DNA of 64,000 nucleotides from Branchipolynoe longqiensis. Its lineage: Eukaryota > Annelida > Polychaeta > Phyllodocida > Polynoidae. The notes below the pieces were generated by a model. The model saw only the letters and a program-made list of their open reading frames with translations, had not been told where the DNA came from and made no database searches. The stretch spans positions 124,424,737 through 124,488,736 of the forward strand of contig CM059187.1 in assembly GCA_030323885.1 (NCBI GenBank), written 5' to 3'. A program made the translations under genes and the position numbers. Of the stretch, positions 10,926-21,487 are shown piece after piece. Position 1 is the first letter of the stretch, and each line of letters starts with the position of its first letter.

Positions 10926-11206
10926 GAAAAGGAGGAAAGCAAGACAGGGGTGGAGAAAGAGGCGTTTATTGAGCGCCTCAGGAAATACAGAGGACAGGTT
11001 AGATACAATGGTACAAGAGGTAATCGGCTCATGAGGAGCAATGCAATATGACATGTAAACAGGGGCTCATAAGGAGCAATGCAATACAATGAGGATAAAG
11101 GGCTCATAAGGAGCTGGTAAGAGAGTCAATGTGGGGCTCAGATGGAGCAAGAGTTTGTGGTGAAGGTCAGGCTGTCAGTGAGGGGGAGCCGAGGAGCCCT
11201 CCACCA
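10926..11206 (-). repeat. Ngaro-like split repeat B1
   Basis: This copy of block B lies just downstream of the recombinase gene. It is joined to A2 through a junction of one or two bases. The A2/B1 join is the presumed circle-junction-type sequence. Confidence 0.87.
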
Positions 11207-12181
11207 AAACGGCGGAGAGGGCTCGCGGCGCGCCCGAGGGGGCGAGGCGGGGCACGTAGGCGTGGACCGCCTCGGAGGTCCAGGTGCCTTGGGCCATAAT
11301 CTCGGGGAGGGGAACCCCGGCGCGTTGGCAGGCCTGGGCGGCCCCTCGACGGAGACTATGGAGGGTGTAGGCCTCGGGCGTCGGACCCCTTGGGCTCGCA
11401 GGGCCCCTCGCAGCAGCGCGGTGAGGGACCTCGGGTCGAGGGGGCGGCCGGAGGGCATTATGAAGGCGGGAGCATCTGGGGCGGCGGGGCAGAGGGCGAC
11501 GGCAGCGGCCCAGGCCGACACGGGGCATAGGGAGGATCCGGGGATGGCGGGGACGAAGAGGGCGACCGCGCCCGAGGGGCTGGAGATCGTCTTGGAGGTG
11601 CGGATCAGGAGGCGGAGTCCTCCGGGCGCGGGGCGAACGTCGTCGCGGGTGAGGGTGTGGGGGCCGCCCCACCCCTCGGGGCTCGGGGCCAGCAGGAGGA
11701 CTGCCGGAGCATCCCGAAGTACCCGAGGAGGAGCGCGGCCCGAGGGACGAGCGAGGCGGGGCCCGCTCGCTCGAGGTGGGTGATGACCATGGTGAGATGC
11801 TGCGGGAGGAGAGGAGGCGCTTGCCGGGGCACGTGGGTGGAGGACCGCTCCCCGCCTCGGCAGACGTCCTTGGGGAGGCGGGCGTCAAAGCCCGAGGTGA
11901 GGCCCCCGGCGCCCTCGACCCACGACCGGGCCCCCGAGAGGGTGTTCTTGACGGAGGCGGGGGCGAGGCCGCGGAGGTAGAGGGCGGCGGTGAAAGCGGC
12001 CACGTCGAACGCCGACGGCGCGAGGGGGTCCGCGCCTCGGGCAACCGCGTAGGAGACGTAGTCCTCGGCCTGGCGACGTCGATTCCTCCAGGTTGCCGGG
12101 GCGAGGGCTGCGACTCTGAAGCGGGCAACGGCGGCAACCTCGGCAGGGGGGAAACCTATAGCCCGGGAAAGAAAGGGAACA
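11207..12181 (-). pseudogene. Ngaro-like tyrosine recombinase, two frame changes
   Basis: The product spans three frames. The first (about 12181-11705) carries the N-terminal binding region ('WRNRRRQAEDYVSYAVARG', 'SAFDVAAFTAALYLRGL') and ends near 'LLGYFGMLRQSS', where the first catalytic Arg lies. The second (about 11700-11385) carries the middle ('RTSKTISSPSGAVALFVP'). The third (about 11385-11207) carries 'LHSLRRGAAQACQRAG' with the H-x-x-R pair, then 'GTWTSEAVHAYVPR' with the Trp and the likely nucleophile Tyr. Both changes equal loss of one base, in C- or G-rich runs near 11700 and 11385. It overlaps the end of RT-RH and lacks an obvious ATG. Confidence 0.78.
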
Positions 12182-13835
12182 GGTCATGAGACACCTCGAC
12201 TGGGAGGAGCCCGAGGCGGGCCACCTCGCCGCGGGCCGTCTCGGCCCAGGGCCCGGGAAGGTGGGCGCGGCTGAGGGCATCGGCGAGGAGGAGGTCCGCC
12301 CCGGGCTTGTGAACGATGTGGAGCTTGAAAGAGCCGGTGGCCGCCATGAGCCAGAGCTCCCGAGCGCAAGTCCCGAGGGTAGGGTCTCGGGCGCGGCCCG
12401 ACTCGAGCGCGACAGCGGAGGCCATGTTGTCGGTGTTGATTATGACCGTCGCCCCTGCGACGTCGTCCGGGAGGAGGGCGCGCAGGGCGACGACAAGGTT
12501 AACCGCCTCGAGCTCGTGGATGGTCGGGTACCGCGTCCGGAAATCCTCGGAGTACCCTCGGGCGTAGAAGTGGGAGGCTGAGAAGGCCCCTCCGCCCGTG
12601 AGGCAGGAGTCGCACTCAAGCACCAGGCGGCGGCCCTCGGGGGCCCTGAGGAGGCAGAGGCCGTTTGTTATCCGCCCGTAGGCGGCGAACCACCTCAGGT
12701 CCCGGAGGGCGTCGTCCGCGAGGGTGAGAGTGGAGGCCCCGAGGCAGCTGCGCAGCGCCCCGAGGAGCCGAGCCATGAACTTGCGGCCCGGGAGCACGCA
12801 ACTGCTAACATGGTTGAGGCGGCCGAGGAGGCTCTGTAGCTCTTGTTTCCGGAGGGTGGGGCGGGCGATGCGGTCGTCGCAGTCGTCCACGAGGGCTTGG
12901 ATCTTGTCGGGGGCCACCCGGATGGTCATCGCCTCGCTGTCGAGGGCAAAGCCGAGCCAGGTCAGGCGGACAGCGGGGGGATGGCACTTTCCGGGTGCTA
13001 CGTCGAGGCCGAGGGCTGCGGTGAGGGCGAGGAAGGCGTCGAAAGCCTGGCACGCCCTCAGGTAGGAGCCCTCGCATCCGATGAAGTCGTCGACGTAGAC
13101 GAGGGCATGGAAGCCCTCGCGCCTAAGGATCCAAGCCACCGCGGAGGTGACGCGGTCGCAGGCCGCGCCCGAGGAGCGGCAGCCGAAGGGGAGGGCGAGG
13201 TCTATATAAGTTCGACCCTCTAAACATATCCCGAAGAGGGGGCAGGAGAGGGGGTCGGCACGGAGCTGGCGGTAGGCCCGAGATATGTCCGCCGACCAGA
13301 CGTAGGCCCCTGCGCCTAGGGTGACGAGGCGGCGGCCCACGTCGGCGACGGAGGGGAGGGTGTAGGCGTGGGGTTCCCCGAGGTACTCGCGTTGGGGGAT
13401 GCCCGAGTTCACGCTGGCACCTCGGGGATAGGAGAGGTCGACGATGACCCGCCTTTTTTCCGAGTCGGCCTTGGGGCGGGTCATCATGGGAGAGACCTGC
13501 GTCCAGGGAGAGAAGGGGGGGACAGAGAAAGGGCCGATGAGGGCGCCGAGGGCAAGCTCCGTGTCGACGAAGGCTTTGATGTGTCTGAGGAAGTCGGGGG
13601 GCTCACGGTGGTTGGAGTAGGAAGGGCGGGGGAGGGTTGAGGCGGAGTAGTTCGCGGGGAACCCGAACTCCAGGAAATCTAGGACGGCGGGGTCGGGGTA
13701 GTCCTGGAGGCGGGAGCGCCAGGCAGGGATGTGGAGGCCTGAGGGGAGGGGGATGCGGGCGGCCAAAAAATTAGGGAGGCCCGCTTCCCGGAGGGTGGTG
13801 TAGGTTTTTCTGAACTGGGGGTAGCGATCCCACAC
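12156..13835 (-). CDS. Ngaro-like reverse transcriptase-RNase H, about 559 aa
   Basis: The frame is uninterrupted. The stated 5' edge is a GTG at 13835 and the true start may lie upstream. RT motifs are 'VWSADISRAYRQLR' and 'LVYVDDFIGCEG' (the YVDD box at about 13083-13097). RNase H motifs are 'LECDSCLTGGGAF', 'IHELEAVNLVVAL', 'INTDNMASAVALE' and 'LLADALSRAHL', supplying the four acidic residues. It copies element RNA into cDNA for YR-mediated insertion. The intact frame contrasts with the broken recombinase downstream. Codon usage is extremely GC-rich (many GCC, CTC and CGG codons), unlike the host exons. Confidence 0.88.
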   Translation of the reverse strand: MWDRYPQFRKTYTTLREAGLPNFLAARIPLPSGLHIPAWRSRLQDYPDPAVLDFLEFGFPANYSASTLPRPSYSNHREPPDFLRHIKAFVDTELALGALIGPFSVPPFSPWTQVSPMMTRPKADSEKRRVIVDLSYPRGASVNSGIPQREYLGEPHAYTLPSVADVGRRLVTLGAGAYVWSADISRAYRQLRADPLSCPLFGICLEGRTYIDLALPFGCRSSGAACDRVTSAVAWILRREGFHALVYVDDFIGCEGSYLRACQAFDAFLALTAALGLDVAPGKCHPPAVRLTWLGFALDSEAMTIRVAPDKIQALVDDCDDRIARPTLRKQELQSLLGRLNHVSSCVLPGRKFMARLLGALRSCLGASTLTLADDALRDLRWFAAYGRITNGLCLLRAPEGRRLVLECDSCLTGGGAFSASHFYARGYSEDFRTRYPTIHELEAVNLVVALRALLPDDVAGATVIINTDNMASAVALESGRARDPTLGTCARELWLMAATGSFKLHIVHKPGADLLLADALSRAHLPGPWAETARGEVARLGLLPVEVSHDLFPFFPGL

Positions 13836-14450
13836 CTCGCCGGAGATGTGGGGCCATGAGGCGATGATGGTAGGGCGGTAGTGGGCGGGGGTGGGGCCGC
13901 AGGAGGGGGCGGCAGGGAGGGTAGCTTGGAGGTCGGGGTTGATGACGTCGACGGTGGGCTCGTCGAGGGTAGGGGGGGTGGGGGGTTGGTGGGGGGGGAG
14001 GGGGAGGAGGTGCGGCGGGGGCGGGTGAGGGGGGCAGCAAAGTCGTGCGGGGTGGGGGGGGGGGTCAGGGGTGGGGGGGGTCGGGAAAATCGGGGAGGTC
14101 GGGGGGGTGGTCGTCAGGGGGGCAGAGGAAGGCGGTGTCGCCGGGGTCGAGGTGACCTTCTGAGTCGAGGGTGATGGTGACGGGTTGGTGGGCGGCGATG
14201 AGAGCCTTACAGGCGGGGCGTTGAGCCCCGGAACAGAGGGTGGTGCCGAGGCGGCGGTCAGGCCGCGCCTCGGGGGAGCCGCTGGTGCTCCGGCGAGTCG
14301 TGTCAGGGGGGCTGCTAGGGTTGCACTGGGGGGTGATTAGGGGGACCTTGGGCCGACTGGGAGCCTTAGGGTCGGGAGTGGTGGACGGGGCGGCTTGGTC
14401 TAGACAGGTGGGCCGGTCGGGGGCCTCCGGGCCGGGGGGGAGGTGCCGGC
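13836..14450 (-). other. Proline-rich linker region of the Ngaro-like element
   Basis: G/C-rich, low-complexity DNA lies between the gag-like and RT ORFs. On the minus strand it encodes Pro-rich runs in more than one frame, for example about 14040-13960. It is either the N-terminal extension of the RT polyprotein or the end of gag after frameshifts. G tracts (about 13970-14070) make both base calls and frames uncertain. Confidence 0.45.
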
Positions 14451-15635
14451 TTACTGAAAATCCGGTGAGGCGGAAGCTGTGGGCCGGTCTCGTGCGCGCT
14501 TAGTCAGGCAGTCAGCCTCGCTGTGCATGGTCAGCACCTTGCGGACATTCGCACAGTAAGCGCACGTGTGGCGGTGCTTTGCGGCACCTTGGCCGTGGGC
14601 CTCCCCCGGGGTGGCCTGGGTGCATGCTGAGGGGTCCCGGTTCCATGGGTAACAGGGGGCTCCGTGGGTCTCCTTGTTGTAGGTTACCCGGGTGTCGGTC
14701 TGGGGGCGGGGCTGGGTGCGGGCTCTTGGGTGGTCGAGTGGGCAGGGTGCGGGGGCGGTTGACTGCTGGGGTGGCATCGCTATGCATTCTACCCTAAGGA
14801 GGTTCAGGGCCACTGGGTCGTGCCACCCGTGGGGGAGTCGGCCGTCCGCGATCCAAGTAAACACCGTCTCGGAATAATGGCGGGCGGTCGCCCACGGGTA
14901 GACAAGGTGATCCTGGAGGACGGTGAGGATGTGGTGATGTAATCCGGGGGCGGAGTGGGCGGGGAAGTCGGGGTGGTTGATGAGGGTCAGAAGGGCGAGG
15001 TTATACTCGTCCTTCGTCGCTTCCCCCCTCTTCACCGACTTCCTCTCCGCCCCTCTCTGCACAAGGTCACAAGGAAACACATAATCAGCCGGAATACCTT
15101 GCCGCCTCACTGAGTGGCGCGCCTCGGCGGAGGCCAGGATCTCCCGGACGGCGTCGGCTGCGGATACCGGGGTGTGCTGTGCCGGCTCCTGGTGGTAGGC
15201 CGGGGATGTCGGCAGGGGAGCATGGCCGCCGAGGTGCTGATACCGCTCGTACTGTGGATGGGCGGCTCCCGGCAGGGCTGCTGGCGGCGGCGGCGGCGGC
15301 CTGGGACCCGCCGAGGCGCGCGCCCGAGGTGTGGGGGCCGGGGCGGCCCGATGTCTGGGCGCGGGGGAGGGCGCCTCGGCGGTGGGCCGCGCCTCCCCGG
15401 TCTGCAAGTCGTCGATCCGTGCGTGGAGGTCCGCGGTCGACTGGCGTTGATCCAGCCGCATGCGCTGTAGTTCCTCCAGGATGGCGTCGATGCCCGAGGC
15501 GCGTGAGGTGCCCGGCGATGAGGGGGTCGCCGGGGCGGATGGGGGTGACTCGTCCCGCCTCGGGGTTGTAGCCGGTCCCGGGGTGCCGTGGGCGGCTGCC
15601 CGTGCGCCCTTTCGTCCTTTTCCCTTTCCTGGCAT
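14451..15635 (-). CDS. Ngaro-like gag-type ORF, 394 aa
   Basis: The ORF starts at an ATG at 15635, just inside repeat A1, and opens with a basic stretch (MPGKGKGRKG). Residues about 50-75 form a short predicted coiled coil ('ILEELQRMRLDQRQSTADLH'). A Pro/Ala-rich linker follows, then a helical core ('AVREILASAEARHSVRRQG', 'LALLTLINHPDFP', 'ATARHYSETVFTWI'). Near the C-terminus is a zinc-knuckle-like CX2CX9HX4C array, about 14575-14519. Together these fit a structural gag protein. The assignment rests on position and composition. Confidence 0.72.
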   Translation of the reverse strand: MPGKGKGRKGARAAAHGTPGPATTPRRDESPPSAPATPSSPGTSRASGIDAILEELQRMRLDQRQSTADLHARIDDLQTGEARPTAEAPSPAPRHRAAPAPTPRARASAGPRPPPPPPAALPGAAHPQYERYQHLGGHAPLPTSPAYHQEPAQHTPVSAADAVREILASAEARHSVRRQGIPADYVFPCDLVQRGAERKSVKRGEATKDEYNLALLTLINHPDFPAHSAPGLHHHILTVLQDHLVYPWATARHYSETVFTWIADGRLPHGWHDPVALNLLRVECIAMPPQQSTAPAPCPLDHPRARTQPRPQTDTRVTYNKETHGAPCYPWNRDPSACTQATPGEAHGQGAAKHRHTCAYCANVRKVLTMHSEADCLTKRARDRPTASASPDFQ

Positions 15636-15663
15636 AGTGTAGAGGTCCGAGGTGAGCCAAAGT

Positions 15664-15976
15664 AGAAAAAAGGGGAGAAGTCTGGAAGGCGGCAGGAGGG
15701 TGAGTGCCTGAGGGAGGCCGGAGGCGGCCTTATAAGGGAAAGGAGGAGGGCGACAGCAGGTGAGGTGTGAAGGCTGCCGGCCCGGGGGAGGGGGGGGGGG
15801 AAAGGTGGCGAGCAGCGGGCGTCGGGTGAGGCGCGAATGCTGCGCGGCAGAGGGCGGGGGAGGGAGCGAGTCGCGGCGGCGTCGGGCGAGGTGTCAAGCT
15901 GCACGACAGCCGGGGCGGGGGAGGGTCTCCTCCTTTCCTCGCATCAAACGTAATGCTACGCATTACGACCAATGCG
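15664..15976 (-). repeat. Ngaro-like split repeat A1
   Basis: This is the 5' end of the element on the minus strand and is homologous to 10626-10924. It carries the palindrome GTAATGC-TAC-GCATTAC at 15950-15966 next to the outer boundary. It probably contains the element promoter. Confidence 0.85.
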
Positions 15977-16349
15977 ACAGGAGGTGCCACCGGTGGTGTC
16001 AGTGCTTAGCTTTATGAGAAAGTCGTCGTTGAATATTGACCAATCACAGCACACCAAATTCTTCATATTTTGCCTCTTCCATTAAAGATTTTCCAGTAGA
16101 AATCTCTACTGGAAATTAGTGGAATCATGGAAAATCTCCCACCAAAAATTGAAACGTCCCAAATTATCTAAAACGTATAGAAAAATCGAATTTGAAAAAA
16201 AAATCGGTAGTAATAGATATGCATGGAAATTACAAAATACAATAAGTCATCCCAAATTGTCTAAAACATTACTAAAAAATTGTCAAATGAAAAATTGAGA
16301 AATTTGGAAATTATTGGAATTCATTAATTAGTAGAAGACTGGCACCCTG

Positions 16350-18452
16350 TATACATATATGCACGTATGCAGGCTTACCACCCATTACAAATAGTTTTGT
16401 TTTAAAATATATATATACATTTAGTTTCAGCTTCATCCATTGCAAAGCCTGGAGACACGGAATTGAGCCTGTAAATATAATAAATGTGGATGCCTTGGAT
16501 TTTCAGAGTATCTATAATCGCCTGAGCCTTGGCTGTAAAAATAAGAGGCCAAATCATGTAATCTCTTGGAAATTATTTCAGATGGAACCACTGTAGCAGA
16601 GGCTACATCATTGCCATCTCGTTATCCATGCCACCTGTTTTGATGAATAGTAGTAGTGGCACTCCGGAATCTTTTCCCACACTCCTGCTTTCCTACGCTG
16701 CATATAATTTTGAATGTATAACCAGGAGAAATTACTTAATGCAGTAGTATCGATCAGGGTCTACACACTGTTTAGTGCTGCATTAACTAATTACTGTTTG
16801 CATCTCTTGAATATGTATTTGTTTTTACATTACTTCTGTTTTGTTGGAGTTTGGAGTCATGGTGGAGGGCTTTGTATTTAGAGTTCTTGCAGTATGGGCT
16901 AGATTTGTTATTAATTACGTTTGCAGATATACTTGAAGTGAAAACATGATGAGTTAATTTTGGTGGGGACACCAAAATATTGAACATAGGCTTCGCTAGA
17001 CCATTTTCAAGCATAAGCGTTGAATAGTAATTGGCGTTTCCAACAGAATATTGTTTGTTTCTAGGTGAAGTTTAAAAAAACAAATATGTATAATATAACC
17101 CATCACGTTTAATGAATAGCCTTGATAAATTGTTTGGTAGGTATGTCAGATTCCATTAGGGGCACGTCGGTCATTGTGTCATTGGTGAAATATTCCTGCA
17201 TTTTCATGATTCCGCACTTGATTAAAGTACTTTTGCATTGGAATATTTTCATAAATGTTATATCACTGGAAAGAACATGAACTAATCTCACCGAAAATAT
17301 ACATTAAAATACCAAAATCAAAATACTTAGACCATAGAAAGCTGTTAGAATGTTGCAAAGGTCACAGTTTATTACAATGGTGAATCCAGACTAAATTTAA
17401 CAATCAAGCCAACATTTGAAATGCCATAACTTTCTCCCCTATTAAGATATTTTCAAAATTACAACAGATTTGAGTTTGTCTCAGCAAGATCTGTTGAAAG
17501 AGCTTAAATGTATACTGTTTGTTGTGTTTTGAAATTTTAGCTGATCTACCTATGTTTGATTTAAAACAAATTCATGCTTTCATTGAATGATGAAACTTTA
17601 ATGTACCTAGTAACCAAAGTTGCGTTTTTGAATACAAATAAATTAAATAAACCAAAGATGCATGAAGGTTTAGTTGTAAAAATGTATATGGCGATTATAA
17701 TAATATCGCCAAGAACACCCTACAATGATCAGCAACCAAAGAAGGCACACATGTTGAGAGGAGTTGAATGATGCACTATAGGTCAGGAATAAGGAGGTTC
17801 CAAGATGGTGGAATAAAGAGCAACAGTTTAATGCGAATATATGCTGGTTCGTCAATCTTCATTGTCGAACTTTGTCAATCCTTCCATCACACAATACTTG
17901 AACATTGGCTACCCTTTTGAAAGCACATCCCAAAAGTACAATTAGGGCATTTGAATCAATATATGACAGGTTCTCACACAATTACTCCTAGATGGTCTTG
18001 AAGAATTTGTCCCGTACACTTCACAGTTTTCGGTTATTACTGTGACATTACCGAGTTTAAAAATTAACGAAAGTATTTTTGTTTTAATGGTATTAAAGTC
18101 AGCAACTATTCTGTTAATACGGCATGGTGAACTTAATTATGTAATTCTCATTTTAAGTGTCGCCACCTACAATAGGTAGTGTAATAACACAATGATTGGA
18201 GAACAGAGGCGCCAACATATAACTAACTATCCACTAATTATTACGAGGTACCAGCAGCCTCATTTAAAAATAAAAATGTGCAATATTTTGATTGTTTCTT
18301 GAAGACATGATTACAAACTAAAAAACAAAAACAGGAAGTCTATATATGCTATAGTTTTTGAGATAATAAAGTTTTAAAATTTAACGTATCAGGTTGTGTT
18401 GATATTGAATTAAAAATCGAAATTTGACCAAAGTTGCAAAGATACAACAATA
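16350..18452. other. AT-rich DNA with diverged repeats, no gene
   Basis: No convincing ORF is present. About 16780-17000 is related to the repeat family at 59519-60665 ('ggggacaccaaaatattg' against 'ggtcacaccaaaatgttg'). The remainder is AT-rich without recognised features. Confidence 0.45.
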
Positions 18453-18453
18453 A

Positions 18454-18709
18454 ATGAGCCTGTCTCAAAAGGTGCTCACTCTTTTTTTTTTGTCCATTGT
18501 AACGATTGACACAAAACAGCACAGAAACAGTTACATTGCAGACACAAGGTCATTTGCTTCAAATCAATATGTATTCTATTGGGATTATGAAACACGTAAA
18601 AAAACAAATCAGTTTATCCTGAGCAAATGCATAAGCAGATAGTATGTTGATCGTTACAATGGACAAGGTTTTGTCCCATATTGCTTAGCACCTTTTGAGA
18701 TAAGTCTCA
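18454..18709. mobile_element. Palindromic MITE-like element
   Basis: The ends share TCTCAAAAGGTGCT (about 18462) and AGCACCTTTTGAGA (about 18688). A second inverted pair, TTGTCCATTGTAACGAT (about 18491-18507) and ATCGTTACAATGGACAA (about 18650-18666), lies inside. The centre contains a short ORF without known motifs. Confidence 0.55.
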
Positions 18710-18729
18710 AATACAACAGAGGTATTCTG

Positions 18730-19300
18730 CTAACAAATTTCTATTGCACAATTATAATGGAATTTAGAATTTCAATTATGAAATCGACCAATCAATCTCA
18801 AAAACTTTACAAACCTTAAAATATTGAACTCTCTCAATACACATTATTTATGGCAATATTGTATATGAAACTGGGAAAACTTGCCTTTTCTTTGCAGAAA
18901 AAAATGTTTAAAAACCATATAAATCAATTTCCATCAATCTTTAAATGTTCATTGAAGTAATGACAGCATCTTTCTATGATTTGACAATGCATATTACCTG
19001 GAACTAATATATGTCGCAATATGCAATATTTTATCTAGAACTGTGAAAACGCGTCTTGATTGCACATGCAAAAGTAGTGCCCAAAACCAAAAATATTGAT
19101 TTCTTATTAACCTTTGAACACTTACTGTAGGTCACCTACATCAACAAATTTGTCATACTATTAGAATACTTATCATATGAAACTAATGCATATTACCTAA
19201 AGCAATATTTCAACTAGAAATGTGAAAAAGTGTATTTTGATTGCAAATACATGTTGAAAACTGTCTGAAATCATGAATATTGATTTAAATAAATTGTTGA
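18730..19300. repeat. Degenerate tandem repeat, unit about 180 bp
   Basis: Phrases such as 'gcaatatt...ctagaa.tgtgaaaa' followed by 'ttgattgca...aatattgatt' recur at about 19020-19110 and 19200-19290, about 180 bp apart. A weaker copy is at about 18850. The copies are strongly diverged. Confidence 0.4.
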
Positions 19301-21487
19301 AACCAATGATTAGATTGTCCTCAAATTTGGCACACTATCATACTAGATGTTTTATGGTATATGCTAATACACATCAATGTCAGATACATGTTGCTATCAC
19401 TGGTGCCGCCATTGTGAAACTACTATGAACAGCTAAGGCCCAAGCAGGTTGGTCTGAATATTCTGTCTACAGAGCCATGTACGAATGATCTCTACAGTAA
19501 GGTTGGTAGCATTGGAAAGGAAAAAGAACGATCTATCAATGCCCAATCTTCTTTTTTTAGTTCAGTAGGTTTAAAACTTTAAATGGCATGATTTTCCATG
19601 CCAAACTTGTTTCACCTAATGCAAAGCAACGTACACGACTTTCTACAATGTCGCACGATTTTAGATCACCTTTTGTCGGAGCTGTTTTGATTTACACCAT
19701 CGATGAGTGCATTTACTATTAGAGCCATAATTTAAATAGATTTGACTTAAAGAATACACTTACTCGATATTCAATCGAACCTCATCATCATATTACTCGT
19801 ATATTGAACGTTTATGTTGTATAATTTCATCAAAATCAAATAAATTCAGAAATAGTCATAAACATGTAAAATTGATGAAAAGTCGCATGCAAAGCACCAT
19901 TCCAGGAGGTTTTTTTTAAATGGTGTTACTGATGTACATTGCTACATAACATATAGTGAACCAATAATTAAAAAATATTCACGTAAGAGAGAAATCTGAG
20001 GTGAGAGCCAATATGAAATGTAGTTTTCAGACGTACATGGTGGACTAGTTTCACATTCATTCATCACCCCAAATGTAAAGGCCCCACTAAAGAAGAGAAT
20101 TTACTAAACTCACCTCATCACACCAGGTGAAATGTCACATAAGCAGTTATATGGGCGTCAGCACGTTGGTTACATTAGGGGAGCCTATGTGGTCCAATGG
20201 TTGGGATGCTCGCCCGGAAATTGACCATTCCCACATTTGCAGGGCACCACCATCGAATGCAAGTAGCCTCAGTTTCGAATGCAATCGAGATCAGTGCTGA
20301 GAGATCTGCGATTGTACGTGTCACAGTTTCCGCCATCCGCCAGTTTCCGCGGGACGCATACACTCAAATGCATTGTTAATGGCCGTGAGCAATCTTCATA
20401 GAGAAAAAGTGAAATGTCTCTAAAAGCACACCACCTAGAAACAAATCGCTTGGTACACATATAGAAAACATCTTCACCAAAATAATTATATTAAATTTAT
20501 AAGGTTAGTGACGATGCTGTTTGATTTTGATGCATGCGCATAAGCGATGTGTACCGTGGAAAATGGCAGACGGTGGAAACTGCGACTAAACGCCTACTGA
20601 ACCAACTACTGGAGGTGCATACTCACCAGCGAGAGCTTTAATTACTGGTAAAGGTTCCCCAACATTCCAGATAATTGGCAATTGGTCGAATTTTCACTAG
20701 CCATATCAGGAATCTTTCTTTACCTGTACACTTGTTCAGAAATATATGAAAACATATTGGAATAATACTTGTAACTACTTTATCTACCTTTGCTTTCAGG
20801 CATACAAGGGTAAACCATGGTATTGATAGAATCAGTTGGCCAATTAACCTGTTTTCCAATCAGGACGATGCAAGTGTGAGATTGGTAAATTACACTACCC
20901 AAATAAGAGTAAGGATTGAGGGGGGGGGGGGGGGGGGGGGAGAGCTCAAGATTACAGAACAGCAAGGAGAGACTGCAGTTTCCCAGTTCTCAAATTATAT
21001 GGGTTAGGCTCCAGCTAATATATTTCATGGTCTTAGCACTCAAACGATCCGTGTCTTGGCGATACACCCAATACTTTCTGTATTGCTGAATAAGAATACT
21101 CAAGCAATGCAATTGGAGCTAAACGAGATACATTCATACAGCTGGTTCGAATAAGTTAGGAACGAAATTCGCAGATTGCATGCATAGCACGATATCCTAT
21201 CATCGGACATATCTTGTGATCCAGTGTCGTAATACATTATATATGTAAGTTGTGGCCAAACTCAAATGAAACACTATTTTTTATTCACACAATGACTATT
21301 ATTTAATGGCTACATAATTTTGAAAGTTGCTATTGAATAAACTTGCGTCACAATTTTATTTTTGAGAACTTATTCAAATACCTTGTTTGGCTGGCCAGTT
21401 TCTTTTGCTTACATCGGCTAATCTACTCGGGTAGGTAGAGCCTCAAAATACAAAAGGCCCGTCCAATACTGCTAGTCCTTCAAGTCA
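19301..21487. other. AT-rich DNA, possible SINE fragment at 20180-20300
   Basis: No gene is seen. Around 20180-20290 a tRNA-head-like stretch ('tggtccaatggttgggatgc' and later 'cagtttcgaatgcaatc') hints at a decayed tRNA-derived SINE. A G homopolymer of more than 20 bases starts at about 20920. Confidence 0.4.

Larger units (their letters stand above)
10298..15970 (-). mobile_element. Ngaro/PAT-like YR retrotransposon with split direct repeats
   Basis: Read on the minus strand the order is A1 (15976-15664), gag-like ORF, RT-RNase H, tyrosine recombinase, B1 (11206-10926), A2 (10924-10626), a 47-bp spacer, B2 (10578-10298). This A1-ORFs-B1-A2-B2 layout is the split-direct-repeat architecture of Ngaro/PAT-group elements. 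It rules out an ordinary LTR element. B1 and B2 are both 281 bp and appear identical by eye. A1 and A2 differ by a short G-run insertion and a few substitutions. The element is strikingly GC-rich against AT-rich surroundings. A 20-bp direct repeat flanks it (10278-10297 and 15971-15990). RT-RH is intact; YR has frame changes. Confidence 0.88.
9987..16349. mobile_element. Short-TIR element split by the Ngaro-like insertion
   Basis: CAGGGATGCCAGT at 9987-9999 pairs with ACTGGCACCCTG at 16338-16349, with one base of gap. CAGGG-type ends are typical of hAT-like DNA elements. The remaining host sequence is about 300 bp on the left (9987-10297) and 360 bp on the right (15991-16349). A direct repeat of about 120 bp is present on both sides (10069-10186 and 16147-16266). 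No transposase is seen. The left end lies only 4 bp from the DIRS terminus, so a TSD cannot be judged. Confidence 0.5.

Noticed and set aside
11142..15642. Many long plus-strand ORFs across the Ngaro-like element
   Set aside because: They are GC-driven shadows antisense to the RT, YR and gag frames and have Arg/Gly/Ala-rich composition without motifs.
10298..15976. Long direct repeats that could be LTRs of a Gypsy/Copia element
   Set aside because: The blocks are in split order (A1...B1-A2-B2), there is no DDE integrase or protease, and a tyrosine recombinase is present.
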